Shown one piece after another: positions 32,513-42,220 of a stretch of 64,000 nucleotides of DNA (position 1 is its first letter; the number at the start of each line of letters is the position of its first letter). Position numbers and translations under genes: made by a program. A model generated the notes under the pieces. The model was not told the DNA's origin. It saw only the letters and a program-made list of their open reading frames with translations, and did no database searches. Origin of the DNA: Methylobacterium amylolyticum (GTDB taxonomy: Bacteria; Pseudomonadota; Alphaproteobacteria; Rhizobiales; Beijerinckiaceae); contig NZ_JAUYZI010000027.1 of assembly GCF_030700245.1 (NCBI RefSeq), forward strand, positions 1-64,000, written 5' to 3'.

Positions 32513-33516
32513 GGCGCGTAGCCCGCCGACAGGCCGGCGGTCTGGGCGCGGGCCGCGGCGTAGTCCCGGGCGAGGCGGGCGACGAGGTCGGCGACCGGGG
32601 GCATGTCGTCGATGCTGCCGACCCCCTGGCCGGCGCCCCAGACGTCGCGCCACGCCTTAACGGAGGCGCTGCCGAAGTTCATCGCGGTCTTGTCGCGCAC
32701 CGGCAGGGCGTCGGGGTCGAGCCCCGAGGCGCGGATGCTCGGGGTCAGGTAATTGCCGGGCACCCCGGTGAAGTAGGGCGTGTAGAGGATGTCGGCGGCG
32801 GACGACCCGGTGATCATCTCGCGGTAGCCCGGGGCGGCGTTGGCCTCCCGGGTGGCGATGAAGCGGGTGCCCATGTAGGCGAGGTCGGCCCCCATCGCCT
32901 GCGCGGCGAGGATCGCCGAGCCGGTGGTGATCGCCCCCGAGAGGATCAGCGGCCCGTCGTAGAAGCGGCGCACCTCGGAGACCAGCGCGAAGGGCGAGAG
33001 CGTGCCGGCGTGCCCCCCGGCCCCGGAGCAGACGAGGATCAGCCCGTCGACGCCGGCCTCCAGGGCCTTCTCGGCGTGGCGCACGGTGGTCACGTCGTGG
33101 AACACGACGCCGCCGTAGGCGTGGACCGGCCGGATCACCGCGTCGGGCGCCCGCAGGGAGGTGATGACGATCGGCACGCGGTGGCGCACGCAGGCCTCCA
33201 CGTCCCCGGCGAGCCGGTCGTTCGAGGCGTGGACGATCTGGTTGACCGCGAACGGCGCGATGCGCTTCGAAGGATCTGCGGCACGGGCCTCGGCCAGCGT
33301 CGCCGTGATCCGGGTCAGCCAGTCGTCGAGCACCCCGGCGGGCCGGGCATTGAGAGCCGGGAACGAGCCGACCACGCCGGCGAGGCACTGGGCGATCACG
33401 AGATCGGGCCCCGAGACGATGAACATCGGCGCGGCGATCACCGGCAGGGCGAGGGTGCCGCGCAGCACGGCCGGCAGCCGCCCGTCGGGAGCCGGGGCTT
33501 CGGGTCCGTCGCTCAC
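32509..33516 (-). CDS. Nitronate monooxygenase-family flavoprotein
   Basis: A 335-residue TIM-barrel flavin enzyme (2-nitropropane dioxygenase/nitronate monooxygenase group, related to FabK). Motifs are LALPVIAAPMFIVSGPDLV, FAVNQIVH, VFHDVTTVRHAEKALEAGVD, the FMN-binding VCSGAGGHAGTLSPFALVSE and LSGAITTGSAILAAQAMGAD with MGTRFIATRE. The GTG at 33516 is chosen as the last in-frame start before the conserved domain; the frame is open to 33717 but that overlaps the operator region. It is the first gene of the leftward operon. Whether it detoxifies nitronates or acts on an enoyl-CoA-like substrate is not clear. Confidence 0.87.
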   Translation of the reverse strand: MSDGPEAPAPDGRLPAVLRGTLALPVIAAPMFIVSGPDLVIAQCLAGVVGSFPALNARPAGVLDDWLTRITATLAEARAADPSKRIAPFAVNQIVHASNDRLAGDVEACVRHRVPIVITSLRAPDAVIRPVHAYGGVVFHDVTTVRHAEKALEAGVDGLILVCSGAGGHAGTLSPFALVSEVRRFYDGPLILSGAITTGSAILAAQAMGADLAYMGTRFIATREANAAPGYREMITGSSAADILYTPYFTGVPGNYLTPSIRASGLDPDALPVRDKTAMNFGSASVKAWRDVWGAGQGVGSIDDMPPVADLVARLARDYAAARAQTAGLSAGYAP

Positions 33517-33711
33517 GGCGCGCTCCCCGCCGGCCGGTCGCGATGACGGCGCGGGCCCGGATGACCGAACGATTCCGTCGGACTTCGTATCACGCACGAT
33601 CCTCCCTCGTCGGCGCCGTGACCCGGACGGCAACCGTCGCGCCGAGCGCGGGTTGTCTGTCGGTTCGTCCGCTGCGCGGATCGGGGCTGGATCACACGGG
33701 CGCGCGAAGAC

Positions 33712-33717
33712 TGTCAA
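33712..33717 (-). promoter_or_regulatory. Candidate -35 box of the leftward operon
   Basis: TTGACA on the minus strand, about 195 bases before the nitronate monooxygenase start. The -10 position 17 bases on reads TGATCC, a weak match. The palindrome at 33734-33748 lies 16 bases upstream of it. Confidence 0.4.
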
Positions 33718-33733
33718 CGGCCGGCCTCACGCG

Positions 33734-33748
33734 TTCCGCAATGCAGAA
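33734..33748. promoter_or_regulatory. Palindrome 1, candidate IclR-type operator
   Basis: TTCCGCAATGCAGAA, an inverted repeat with 7-base arms, one mismatch and a 1-base centre. It shares 13 of 15 positions with the second palindrome exactly 100 bases away. IclR-family regulators bind palindromes of about this size, and one is encoded in the adjoining operon. Confidence 0.7.
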
Positions 33749-33781
33749 CGCCGTTCAGCGGGCGGGCGTCCCGCCCCGACC

Positions 33782-33787
33782 TTGACA
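33782..33787 (+). promoter_or_regulatory. Candidate -35 box of the rightward fad-like operon
   Basis: TTGACA, 79 bases before the TTG start at 33866. No clear -10 box is seen at the expected distance (33805-33810 reads GCATCT), consistent with activation or with a GC-rich promoter type. Confidence 0.4.
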
Positions 33788-33833
33788 AAGTCAGGGCGCG
33801 GGCAGCATCTCGCCGCCGAAGACCGAAAACAAA

Positions 33834-33848
33834 TTCTGCATTGCAGAA
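33834..33848. promoter_or_regulatory. Palindrome 2, candidate IclR-type operator
   Basis: TTCTGCATTGCAGAA, perfect 7-base arms around a single T. It lies just downstream of the candidate promoter and 17 bases before the start codon of the FadB-like gene, a position suited to repression. Confidence 0.75.
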
Positions 33849-33865
33849 CTGAGGGAACGCCCGCT

Positions 33866-35935
33866 TTGGTACGCAACGAGGTCGACGGCGGCGTCGCCGT
33901 GCTCACCCTCTCGAACCCGCCGGTGAACGCGCTCGGCGCCGACCTGCGCGCCGCCCTCGACCGGGCGCTGGCCGAGGCCATCGCCGACGCGACCGTGCGG
34001 GCGATCGTGATCGCGGCGGAGGGCAAGGTCTTCGTCGCGGGTGCCGACATCTCGGAGTTCGGCAAGGTCCGGCGCCGGCCGCTGCTGCCGGAGGTGCTGG
34101 CGCGGATCGACGCGAGCCCGAAGCCGGTGGTCGCGGCGATCGGCGGCGCGGCGCTCGGCGGCGGCCTGGAGCTGGCGCTCGCCTGCCACGCCCGGATCGC
34201 CGGACGGCACGCCAAGCTCGGCCTGCCGGAGATCAAGATCGGCATCATCCCGGGCGCGGGCGGCACGCAGCGCCTGCCGCGGCTGATCGGGCCGGAGACC
34301 GCCTTCGCGATGATGCTGTCGGGCGAGCCGGTGGGCGCCGACCGGGGTGCGGAACTCGGGATCGTCGACGCAGTGGTGCTCGGCGACCTCGTCCCCGCCG
34401 CCCGGGTCCGGGCGCTGGAACTGGCCGATGCCGGCCGGCTGCCGCGGGCGGGCGACCGCGACGACCGGCTGGATCCGGAGGCGCGGGCAGCCTTCGAGGC
34501 GCGGGCCGCGGACGCCGTGACGCGCGAGCCCGACGCCCCGAACGTCCGGGCGCTCGCCGAGGCCGTGCGCGCCTGCTTCGACCGGCCCTTCGCCGAGGGG
34601 CTGGCGGCGGAGCAGGCGGCGTTCGCGCCCCTGGTGGACGATCCCCGCGCGCGGGCCCTGCGACACGCCTTCTTCGCCGAGCGCGAGGCCGCGCGCGTCC
34701 CGGGGCTCTCCAAGGACACCCCGCGCCGCCCGATCGAGACGGCGGCGGTGATCGGCGCCGGCACGATGGGCGGCGGCATCGCCATGTGCTTCGCCAATGC
34801 CGGCATCCCGGTCACGGTGATCGAGACCGAGGAAGCGCCGCTCCAGCGCGGCCTGGAGCGGGTGCGCGGCCTCTACGCCGGCTCGGCCAAGCGCGGCTCG
34901 ATCACGGAGGCCGAGCGGGACGCGCGGATCGGCCGGATCACCGGCGCGGTCGGGCTGGAGAACGCCGGCAGCGCCGACATCGTGATCGAGGCGGCCTTCG
35001 AGGAGATGGGCGTCAAGCGCGCGATTTTTTCGGAGTTGGACCGCATCGCCAAGCACGGGGCGATCCTGGCCACCAACACCTCCTACCTCGACGTGGACGC
35101 CATCGCCGCGGTGACGGGCCGGCCGCAGGACGTGCTCGGCATGCACTTCTTCAGCCCGGCGAACGTCATGCGCCTCGTCGAGGTGGTGCGGGCGGAGAAG
35201 ACGGCGCCGGAGGTGCTCGCCACCGCCCTCGATCTCGGCAAGCGCCTGAAGAAGCTGCCGGTGGCGGTGGGCGTGTGCTTCGGCTTCGTCGGCAACCGCA
35301 TCCTGGAGCGGCGCAGCCGCGCCGCCGAGCGCCTGCTGCTGGAGGGCGCGCTGCCGCACGAGGTCGACGCGGCGGTGACCGCCTTCGGCTTCCGGATGGG
35401 GCCCTTCGCCATGTCGGACCTCGCCGGCCTCGACATCGGCTGGCGCTCGCGCAAGGATTTCGGCGGCCGTGCCCCGGTCGCCGACGCGCTCGCCGAGATG
35501 GGCCGCTTCGGCCAGAAGACCGGCCGCGGTTTTTTTGTCTATCCCGACGGTGCGCGGGCCGGGCAGCGGGACCCCGAAGTGGAAGCCCTGATCGCGCGCA
35601 CGGCGGCCGAGCATGGCATCGCCCAGCGCAGCTTCACGCCGGAAGAAATCGTCGCGCGGCTGATGTACCCGATGGTCAACGAGGGCGCGCGGATCCTGTC
35701 CGAAAAAATCGCGAGCCGGCCCGGCGACATCGATACGATCTGGATCAACGGCTACAACTGGCCGGCTTGGCGCGGGGGGCCAATGCACTGGGCCGACACG
35801 GTGGGCCTGAAGACGGTCGCCGCGGATCTGGAGCGGTTCGCCCGCGAGACCGGCGACGACAGCCAGGAGCCCGCGCCGCTCCTGAAAAAGCTCGCGGAGG
35901 AGGGTGGCAGCTTCGGCGCCCTCAAGGCGGCGTGA
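33866..35935 (+). CDS. FadB-like enoyl-CoA hydratase/3-hydroxyacyl-CoA dehydrogenase (PimF-like)
   Basis: A 689-residue multifunctional beta-oxidation enzyme. The N-terminal crotonase domain (1-190) has FVAGADISEFG, GGAALGGGLELALACHARIA and GLPEIKIGIIPGAGGTQRLP with the catalytic Glu. From residue 293, VIGAGTMGGGIAMCFANAGI gives the NAD site of the dehydrogenase, followed by GMHFFSPANVMRLVEVV and the C-terminal repeats. The start is TTG at 33866 with GAGGGA at 33851-33856; no ATG or GTG lies nearby, and this yields the usual length. It hydrates and oxidises enoyl-CoA to 3-ketoacyl-CoA for the thiolase 30 bases downstream. Confidence 0.9.
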   Translation: MVRNEVDGGVAVLTLSNPPVNALGADLRAALDRALAEAIADATVRAIVIAAEGKVFVAGADISEFGKVRRRPLLPEVLARIDASPKPVVAAIGGAALGGGLELALACHARIAGRHAKLGLPEIKIGIIPGAGGTQRLPRLIGPETAFAMMLSGEPVGADRGAELGIVDAVVLGDLVPAARVRALELADAGRLPRAGDRDDRLDPEARAAFEARAADAVTREPDAPNVRALAEAVRACFDRPFAEGLAAEQAAFAPLVDDPRARALRHAFFAEREAARVPGLSKDTPRRPIETAAVIGAGTMGGGIAMCFANAGIPVTVIETEEAPLQRGLERVRGLYAGSAKRGSITEAERDARIGRITGAVGLENAGSADIVIEAAFEEMGVKRAIFSELDRIAKHGAILATNTSYLDVDAIAAVTGRPQDVLGMHFFSPANVMRLVEVVRAEKTAPEVLATALDLGKRLKKLPVAVGVCFGFVGNRILERRSRAAERLLLEGALPHEVDAAVTAFGFRMGPFAMSDLAGLDIGWRSRKDFGGRAPVADALAEMGRFGQKTGRGFFVYPDGARAGQRDPEVEALIARTAAEHGIAQRSFTPEEIVARLMYPMVNEGARILSEKIASRPGDIDTIWINGYNWPAWRGGPMHWADTVGLKTVAADLERFARETGDDSQEPAPLLKKLAEEGGSFGALKAA

Positions 35936-35965
35936 CCGGAGAGGTGCTGTGACCGGAGGGATGCC

Positions 35966-37150
35966 ATGACCGAGGCCGTCGTCGTCTCCACCGCCCGCAC
36001 GCCGATCGGCAAGGCGCATCGCGGCGCGCTCAACCTCACCCGCGGCGCCGATCTCGCCGCCCACGCCATCCGCGGCGCCCTCGATCGGGCGCGGCTGGAG
36101 CCCGAGGCGGTGGAGGAGGTGGTGCTGGGCTGCGGCTACCCGGAGAACGCCACCGGCGGCAACGTCGCCCGGCACGCGGCGCTGGTCGCCGGCATCCCGG
36201 TCCAGTCGGCGGGGGTGACCGTCTCGCGCTTCTGCGCCTCGGGGCTGGAGGCGATCGCCTCGGCGGCCCGGCGGATCGTCCTCGACGGGGTGCCGGTGGC
36301 GGTCGCGGGCGGGGTCGAATCGATCAGCCTCGTGCAGCCGCGGGTGCAGCGGGAATTGACCCGCAACGCGTGGCTCGAAGCGCACCTGCCGGCGATCTAC
36401 ATGCCGATGATCGAGACCGCCGACATCGTCGCCGAGCGGTACGGCATCTCCCGCGCGGCGCAGGACGCCTTCGCCCTGGAGAGTCAGCGCCGGACCGCCG
36501 CCGCGCAGGCGGCGGGGCTGTTCGACGACGAGATCGTGCCGATGAGCGCGGTCATGGCCGTCACCGACAAGGCGACGGGCGAGACGCGCGAGGTCGAGAC
36601 GCGGCTCACGAAGGACGAGGGCAACCGCCCCGACACGAATGCGGAGGGGCTCGCCAAGCTGAAGCCGGTGCGGGGGGAGGGCGCGTTCATCACCGCCGGC
36701 AACGCCAGCCAGCTCTCGGACGGGGCCTCGGCCAGCGTGCTGATGGCGGCGGGGGAGGCCGCCCGGCGCGGCCTCGAACCGCTGGCCACGTTCCGCGGCT
36801 TCGCCTCGGCCGGCTGCGGGCCCGACGAGATGGGCATCGGCCCGGTCTTCGCCGTGCCGCGCCTGCTGGAGCGGCACGGGCTCACCGTCGGCGACATCGA
36901 CCTGTGGGAGCTGAACGAGGCGTTCGCCTCGCAGTCGGTCTACTGCCGCGACCGGCTCGGGATCGATCCCGAGCGGGTCAACGTCAACGGCGGCGCCATC
37001 GCGGTCGGCCACCCGTTCGGGATGTCGGGGGCGCGGCTCGTCGGCCACGCCCTGCTGGAGGGCCGCCGCCGCGGGGCGCGCTACGCGGTCGTCACCATGT
37101 GCGTGGCCGGCGGGCAGGGCTGCGCCGGGCTGTTCGAGATCGGGGGCTGA
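35966..37150 (+). CDS. Acetyl-CoA acyltransferase (thiolase, PimB/FadA-like)
   Basis: A 394-residue thiolase. Catalytic residues are visible: Cys in VSRFCASGLEAIA (about residue 90), His in VNGGAIAVGHPFGMSGARLV, and the second Cys in TMCVAGGQGCAGLFE at the C terminus. It cleaves 3-ketoacyl-CoA with CoA to release acetyl-CoA. ATG 35966 has GGAGG about 8 bases upstream. It stands between the FadB-like gene and the first acyl-CoA dehydrogenase (2-base gap), as in pim-type operons. Confidence 0.92.
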   Translation: MTEAVVVSTARTPIGKAHRGALNLTRGADLAAHAIRGALDRARLEPEAVEEVVLGCGYPENATGGNVARHAALVAGIPVQSAGVTVSRFCASGLEAIASAARRIVLDGVPVAVAGGVESISLVQPRVQRELTRNAWLEAHLPAIYMPMIETADIVAERYGISRAAQDAFALESQRRTAAAQAAGLFDDEIVPMSAVMAVTDKATGETREVETRLTKDEGNRPDTNAEGLAKLKPVRGEGAFITAGNASQLSDGASASVLMAAGEAARRGLEPLATFRGFASAGCGPDEMGIGPVFAVPRLLERHGLTVGDIDLWELNEAFASQSVYCRDRLGIDPERVNVNGGAIAVGHPFGMSGARLVGHALLEGRRRGARYAVVTMCVAGGQGCAGLFEIGG

Positions 37151-37152
37151 GC

Positions 37153-38349
<1,197 letters not shown>

Positions 38350-38398
38350 GCGCCGGCGGCCGGTGATGGCCGCGATGCACCGCCAGCCCCATCCACGC

Positions 38399-38512
38399 CC
38401 TCATCCTGAGGTGGCGCAGCGAAGCGGAGCCCTCGAAGGAGACTTCCAGGGATCGCGGCGTCCTCTGGAATCCTCCTTCGAGGCCCGCTGGCGCGGGCAC
38501 CTCAGGATGAGG
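38399..38512. repeat. Long palindromic intergenic repeat, copy B
   Basis: The full unit is bounded by CCTCATCCTGAGG and CCTCAGGATGAGG, with an inner CCTCGAAGGAG / CTCCTTCGAGG stem. It is inserted between the two acyl-CoA dehydrogenase genes. Inner parts differ from the other copies by scattered changes. Confidence 0.85.
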
Positions 38513-38580
38513 GCATGGGTGGGACGGGCCGCAACGGAGCCGCACCCTACTGTCGATCCGGTCCCGGAGAGGAACGCCCG

Positions 38581-39735
38581 ATGGATTTCGACCTGAACGA
38601 GGACCAGTCGCTCCTGCGCGACAGCGTCGAGCGGCTCTGCGCCGACCTCTACCCGTCGCTGGAGGCGCGGCAGGCGCGGCTCAAGGCGCAGCAGGGTTTC
38701 CCCGAGGAGGGCTGGCGGCACTTCGCCGAACTCGGCGTCCTCGGCCTGCCGTTCTCCGAGGACGACGGCGGCCTCGGCGGCGGCCCGGTCGAGACGGCCC
38801 TCGTGATGGAGGCGGTGGGGCGCAATCTCGCCGTCGAGCCGCTGCTGGCGAGCCTCGTGCTCGGCTCCACCGCCCTGCGGCTCGGCGGCAGCGCGGCGCA
38901 GCGGGCGCGCCACGTCCCCGGCGTGATCGACGGTTCGCTCCGGCTGACGCTCGCCCACACCGAGCGGCAGTCGCGCTACGATCTGGAGGACGTGGCGACG
39001 ACCGCCCGACGCGCGGGCGACGGCTTCACCCTGAACGGGGCCAAGTCCGTGGTGCCGAACGCCGACGCCGCCGGGCTGCTGGTGGTCTCCGCCCGGGTGT
39101 CGGGCGAGCGGCGCGACCACCGGGGGATCGGCCTGTTCCTCGTGCCCGCCGACGCGCCGGGGGTCGCGGTCGAACCCTACCCGACGCAGGACGGCGGCCG
39201 GGCGGCGGAGGTGGCGTTCACCGACGTGGCGCTGCCCGCCGACGCGGCGCTCGGCGACCCCGAGGGCGGCCTGCCGCTGCTGGAGCGGGTGGTGGAGCAC
39301 GGCATCGCCGCGCTGGCCGCCGAGGCGGTCGGATCGATGGACGCGCTGCACGCGCTGACGGTGGAGTACCTGAAGACCCGCAAGCAGTTCGGCGTGCCGG
39401 TCGGCTCGTTCCAGGCGCTCCAGCACCGGGCGGTCGACATGCTGATCGCCCTCGAACAGGCACGCTCGATGGCGCTCTACGGGGCGATGATGGTCGAGGC
39501 GGAGGATGCGCAGGCGCGGGCGGCGGCGCTCGCGGCGGTGAAGGTGCAGGTCAACAAGGCCTGCCGGTTCGTCGGCCAGGAGGCGGTGCAGCTCCACGGC
39601 GGCATCGGCATGACGCTCGAATACGTCGGCGCGCACCACTTCAAGCGGCTGGCGATGATCGAGTACCAGCTCGGCGACACGGCCCACCACCTGCGCCGGA
39701 TCACCCGCTCGGAGGGCGGCCTGCTGGCGGCGTGA
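38581..39735 (+). CDS. Acyl-CoA dehydrogenase (PimD-like small subunit)
   Basis: A 384-residue acyl-CoA dehydrogenase paralogue. It begins MDFDLNEDQSLLRDSVERLC and has LGLPFSEDDGGLGGGPVET, LNGAKSVVPNADAAGLLVV, VEYLKTRKQFGVPVGSFQAL and QLHGGIGMTLEYVGAHHFKR. In the C-terminal half it keeps FAD-binding residues, while the middle domain is more divergent than in the large partner, as expected for a heteromeric enzyme. Together with the gene at 37153 it likely forms one dehydrogenase for medium-chain (di)carboxyl-CoA esters. Start ATG 38581. Confidence 0.88.
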   Translation: MDFDLNEDQSLLRDSVERLCADLYPSLEARQARLKAQQGFPEEGWRHFAELGVLGLPFSEDDGGLGGGPVETALVMEAVGRNLAVEPLLASLVLGSTALRLGGSAAQRARHVPGVIDGSLRLTLAHTERQSRYDLEDVATTARRAGDGFTLNGAKSVVPNADAAGLLVVSARVSGERRDHRGIGLFLVPADAPGVAVEPYPTQDGGRAAEVAFTDVALPADAALGDPEGGLPLLERVVEHGIAALAAEAVGSMDALHALTVEYLKTRKQFGVPVGSFQALQHRAVDMLIALEQARSMALYGAMMVEAEDAQARAAALAAVKVQVNKACRFVGQEAVQLHGGIGMTLEYVGAHHFKRLAMIEYQLGDTAHHLRRITRSEGGLLAA

Positions 39736-39739
39736 GGGC

Positions 39740-39760
39740 GTCGGCCGTCAGGCGGCCGAC
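39740..39760. terminator. Hairpin just after the acyl-CoA dehydrogenase gene
   Basis: An 8-base stem (GTCGGCCG / CGGCCGAC) with a 5-base loop starts 5 bases after the stop codon. There is no T-run, so terminator function is likely but not certain. Confidence 0.5.
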
Positions 39761-39777
39761 GGTGATCCCACCCGCGC

Positions 39778-39891
39778 CCTCATCCTGAGGCGCCGCAGCG
39801 CAGCGGCGGCCTCGAAGGAGACCTCCAGCCGGCCGCGCGATCCCTGGAGCCCTCCTTCGAGGGCCGCTGGCGCGGCCGCCTCAGGATGAGG
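39778..39891. repeat. Long palindromic intergenic repeat, copy C
   Basis: The full unit is bounded by CCTCATCCTGAGG and CCTCAGGATGAGG, with a CCTCGAAGGAG / CTCCTTCGAGG inner stem. It lies between convergent genes and may also stop transcription from both sides. Confidence 0.85.
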
Positions 39892-39914
39892 TCGTGGATG
39901 GGACAAGCCTCGCC

Positions 39915-40787
39915 TCAATTGAACAGCGAGCCGACGCCGCCCTGGACGCGGGACAGGCCGGAGCGGGCGACCGGGTTGTTCGGGTCGATCACCGAGGCGC
40001 GCTGGTAGTTCTCCATCGCCTCCTTGCGCTGGCCCGACTTCTCGTAGGCGAGGCCCCGGTAGGCCCAGGAGGTGGCGTCCTTGTTGTTGACGTTGAGCGC
40101 CGCGTTGTAGTCCTCGATCGCCTTCGGGTACTGGTTGGTGGCGATCAGGCTCTGGCCGCGGGCGGCGTAGGGCGCGCTGACGAAGGGGTTGCGGTCGATC
40201 GCGGCGTCGAAGTCGGCGATCGCCTGGGTGTCCTGGCCCTGCTTCTGCCGCACGAGGCCGCGGGCGTGGTAGGCCTCGGCCGATTCCGGCATGAGCCGGA
40301 TCGCGACGTTGAGGTCGTTGAGCGCCCCGTCGAGGTTGCCCTGCGCGCGCTCGACGTTGGCGCGGCCGATATAGGCCGGGCCGTAATTCGGGTTGGCGGT
40401 GATCGCCCGGGAGAAGTCCTGGAGCGCGGCGTCGTTGCGGCCCATCTGGCGGTAGGCGAGCGCCCGGTTGTTGTAGGCCGAGGCCGAGTTCGGGTCGATC
40501 TGCACCGCCTTGGAGAAGTCGGCCACCGCATCGTTGAACTGGCCCGCCCGGGCGTAGGCGGCGCCGCGGGTGGTGTAGGCGCCCGCATCCCCGGGATTGC
40601 GTTGGATCACCTCGGTCAGCGAGGCGATGTTGGTGGAGGTGGCGCCCGTCGTGTCGGTCTCCAGCACCGCGTATTGCCGCGCGCTGCTGGCACTGTCGAC
40701 GGAGATGCAACCGGTGAGCCCGGCGCCCGCCAGCATCAAAGCCGCCGTCAGCGCCGTCGTCCGGACGAGCCCGTTCCGTTCCGTCAT
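39915..40787 (-). CDS. Tetratricopeptide-repeat lipoprotein
   Basis: A 290-residue envelope protein. The N terminus TALTAALMLAGAGLTGCISV ends in a lipobox (LTGC), so a lipid-anchored protein is expected. From about residue 55 onward, six to seven TPR units follow (for example AYTTRGAAYARAGQFNDAVA, AYNNRALAYRQMGRNDAALQ and SWAYRGLAYEKSGQRKEAME). TPRs bind protein partners; similar NlpI-like lipoproteins scaffold cell-wall hydrolases, which is only an analogy here. ATG 40787 gives a proper signal peptide. Confidence 0.85.
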   Translation of the reverse strand: MTERNGLVRTTALTAALMLAGAGLTGCISVDSASSARQYAVLETDTTGATSTNIASLTEVIQRNPGDAGAYTTRGAAYARAGQFNDAVADFSKAVQIDPNSASAYNNRALAYRQMGRNDAALQDFSRAITANPNYGPAYIGRANVERAQGNLDGALNDLNVAIRLMPESAEAYHARGLVRQKQGQDTQAIADFDAAIDRNPFVSAPYAARGQSLIATNQYPKAIEDYNAALNVNNKDATSWAYRGLAYEKSGQRKEAMENYQRASVIDPNNPVARSGLSRVQGGVGSLFN

Positions 40788-41125
40788 GCCCCACTCTCCC
40801 CGGGACGCCCTCCGCGCCCTGCGCGCGTCGCCCCGCCCTCGCTCCACGTCCGTCCGGTCCGCGCCGCGTTCCGGCCCGCTCGGGACCGGGGGACGTTCGC
40901 GCATCGCGGTGAATCCCGGCTTAAAGACCCGGCCCATCCGGCCCGCCCCGGGCCCGTCCGGGCCGGTGCGGCCGATCGGCGGCCGGTCGTGATGCCGTGG
41001 AAGCGGCGGGATGTGGCGAAGGTATGGCCCGCGGCCCGGCGGGCGCGGACGGGCCGCCCCGGCGCGTCCGAGGACGGCCGGGTGTGTCGCCGGGGCCGCA
41101 GGTCGACGACCCCGGGACGATTGCC
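40788..41125. other. Intergenic region with no recognised feature
   Basis: About 340 GC-rich bases between the start of the TPR gene and the end of purK. It should hold the TPR gene promoter. I see no palindrome, RNA gene or plausible protein in it. Confidence 0.5.
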
Positions 41126-42220
41126 TCAGGGGCCCAGGCGGGTGACGTGGCCCATCTTGCGGCCCGGCCGGGCCTCGCCCTTGCCGTAGAGGTGCAGGTG
41201 CGCGCCGGGCTCGGCGAGCAGCGGCCGCCACCCGTCGGCTTCCGCGCCGATCAGGTTGCGCATCTCCACGGGCAGGCCGCCGACCCGGGCCGGGTCGCCG
41301 AGCGGCCAGCCGCAGACCGCCCGGACGTGCTGGGCGAACTGCGAGGTCAGCGCCCCCTCGATCGTCCAGTGCCCGGAATTGTGGACCCGCGGCGCGATCT
41401 CGTTGACGACGAGGCGCTCGGCGCCCTCGCGCACCAGGAACATCTCCACCGCCAGCACGCCGACATAGTCCAGCGCGTCGGCGATGCGTTTCGCGATCTC
41501 GACGGCGGCCGCCGCCGTCTCCGGCGCGACGTCCCGGGCCGGCACCCGGGTCAGTGCCAGGATGTGGTCGCGGTGCTCGTTCTCGCAGAGGTCGAAGGCG
41601 GCGAAGCCCCCGTCGGCGCCGCGGGCGGCGACCACCGAGACCTCGCGCTCGAACGGCACGAAGCCCTCCAGGATCAGCGGCGCGCCGCCGAACTCGGCGA
41701 AGATCGCGTTGCGGTCGCCGTCGCCGGGCTCGCGCAGGATGCGCTGGCCCTTGCCGTCGTAGCCGAAGCGGCGGGTCTTGAGCACGGCCGGCAGGCCGAG
41801 CGCGTCGAGTGCCCGGGCGAGGTCGTCGGGCGTGTCGACCGCGCGGAACGGCGCGGTCGGGATGCCGAGCCGGTTGATGAAGTCCTTCTCCGCGAGCCGG
41901 TCCTGGGTGGTCGCCAGCGCCTCGGCGTTCGGGTGCAGGGGCGCGTGCCGGGCGAGGATCTCGGCGGTGGCGCGCGGGATGTTCTCGAACTCGTAGGTCA
42001 CCGCGTCGACGCTGGCGGCGAAGGCGGCGAGCGCGCCCGCGTCGTCGTAGGCCGCGCAGGTCGTCGCCGCGGCCACGTCGAAGGCCGGGCTGTCCGCGTC
42101 GGGGGCGTAGACGTGGGTCCTGAGGCCGTGATTCGCCGCCGCGAGCGCGATCATGCGCCCGAGCTGGCCGCCGCCCACGATCCCGAGGGTGGAACCCGGC
42201 CCGATGATCCTGTCCGTCAC
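41126..42220 (-). CDS. purK: N5-carboxyaminoimidazole ribonucleotide synthase
   Basis: A 364-residue ATP-grasp enzyme of purine synthesis that joins bicarbonate to AIR using ATP. It starts at GTG (42220), overlapping the purE stop, with TDRIIGPGSTLGIVGGGQLG (nucleotide-binding GGGQLGRM). The ATP-grasp core includes PAVLKTRRFGYDGKGQRIL, LILEGFVPFEREVSVVAARG and VVNEIAPRVHNSGHWTIEG, the usual PurK signatures. Product goes to PurE. Confidence 0.95.
   Translation of the reverse strand: MTDRIIGPGSTLGIVGGGQLGRMIALAAANHGLRTHVYAPDADSPAFDVAAATTCAAYDDAGALAAFAASVDAVTYEFENIPRATAEILARHAPLHPNAEALATTQDRLAEKDFINRLGIPTAPFRAVDTPDDLARALDALGLPAVLKTRRFGYDGKGQRILREPGDGDRNAIFAEFGGAPLILEGFVPFEREVSVVAARGADGGFAAFDLCENEHRDHILALTRVPARDVAPETAAAAVEIAKRIADALDYVGVLAVEMFLVREGAERLVVNEIAPRVHNSGHWTIEGALTSQFAQHVRAVCGWPLGDPARVGGLPVEMRNLIGAEADGWRPLLAEPGAHLHLYGKGEARPGRKMGHVTRLGP

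Noticed and set aside
33791..37048. Antisense open frame of 1085 codons over the fad genes
   Set aside because: Same reason: composition is a shadow of the FadB-like and thiolase genes, with no domain.
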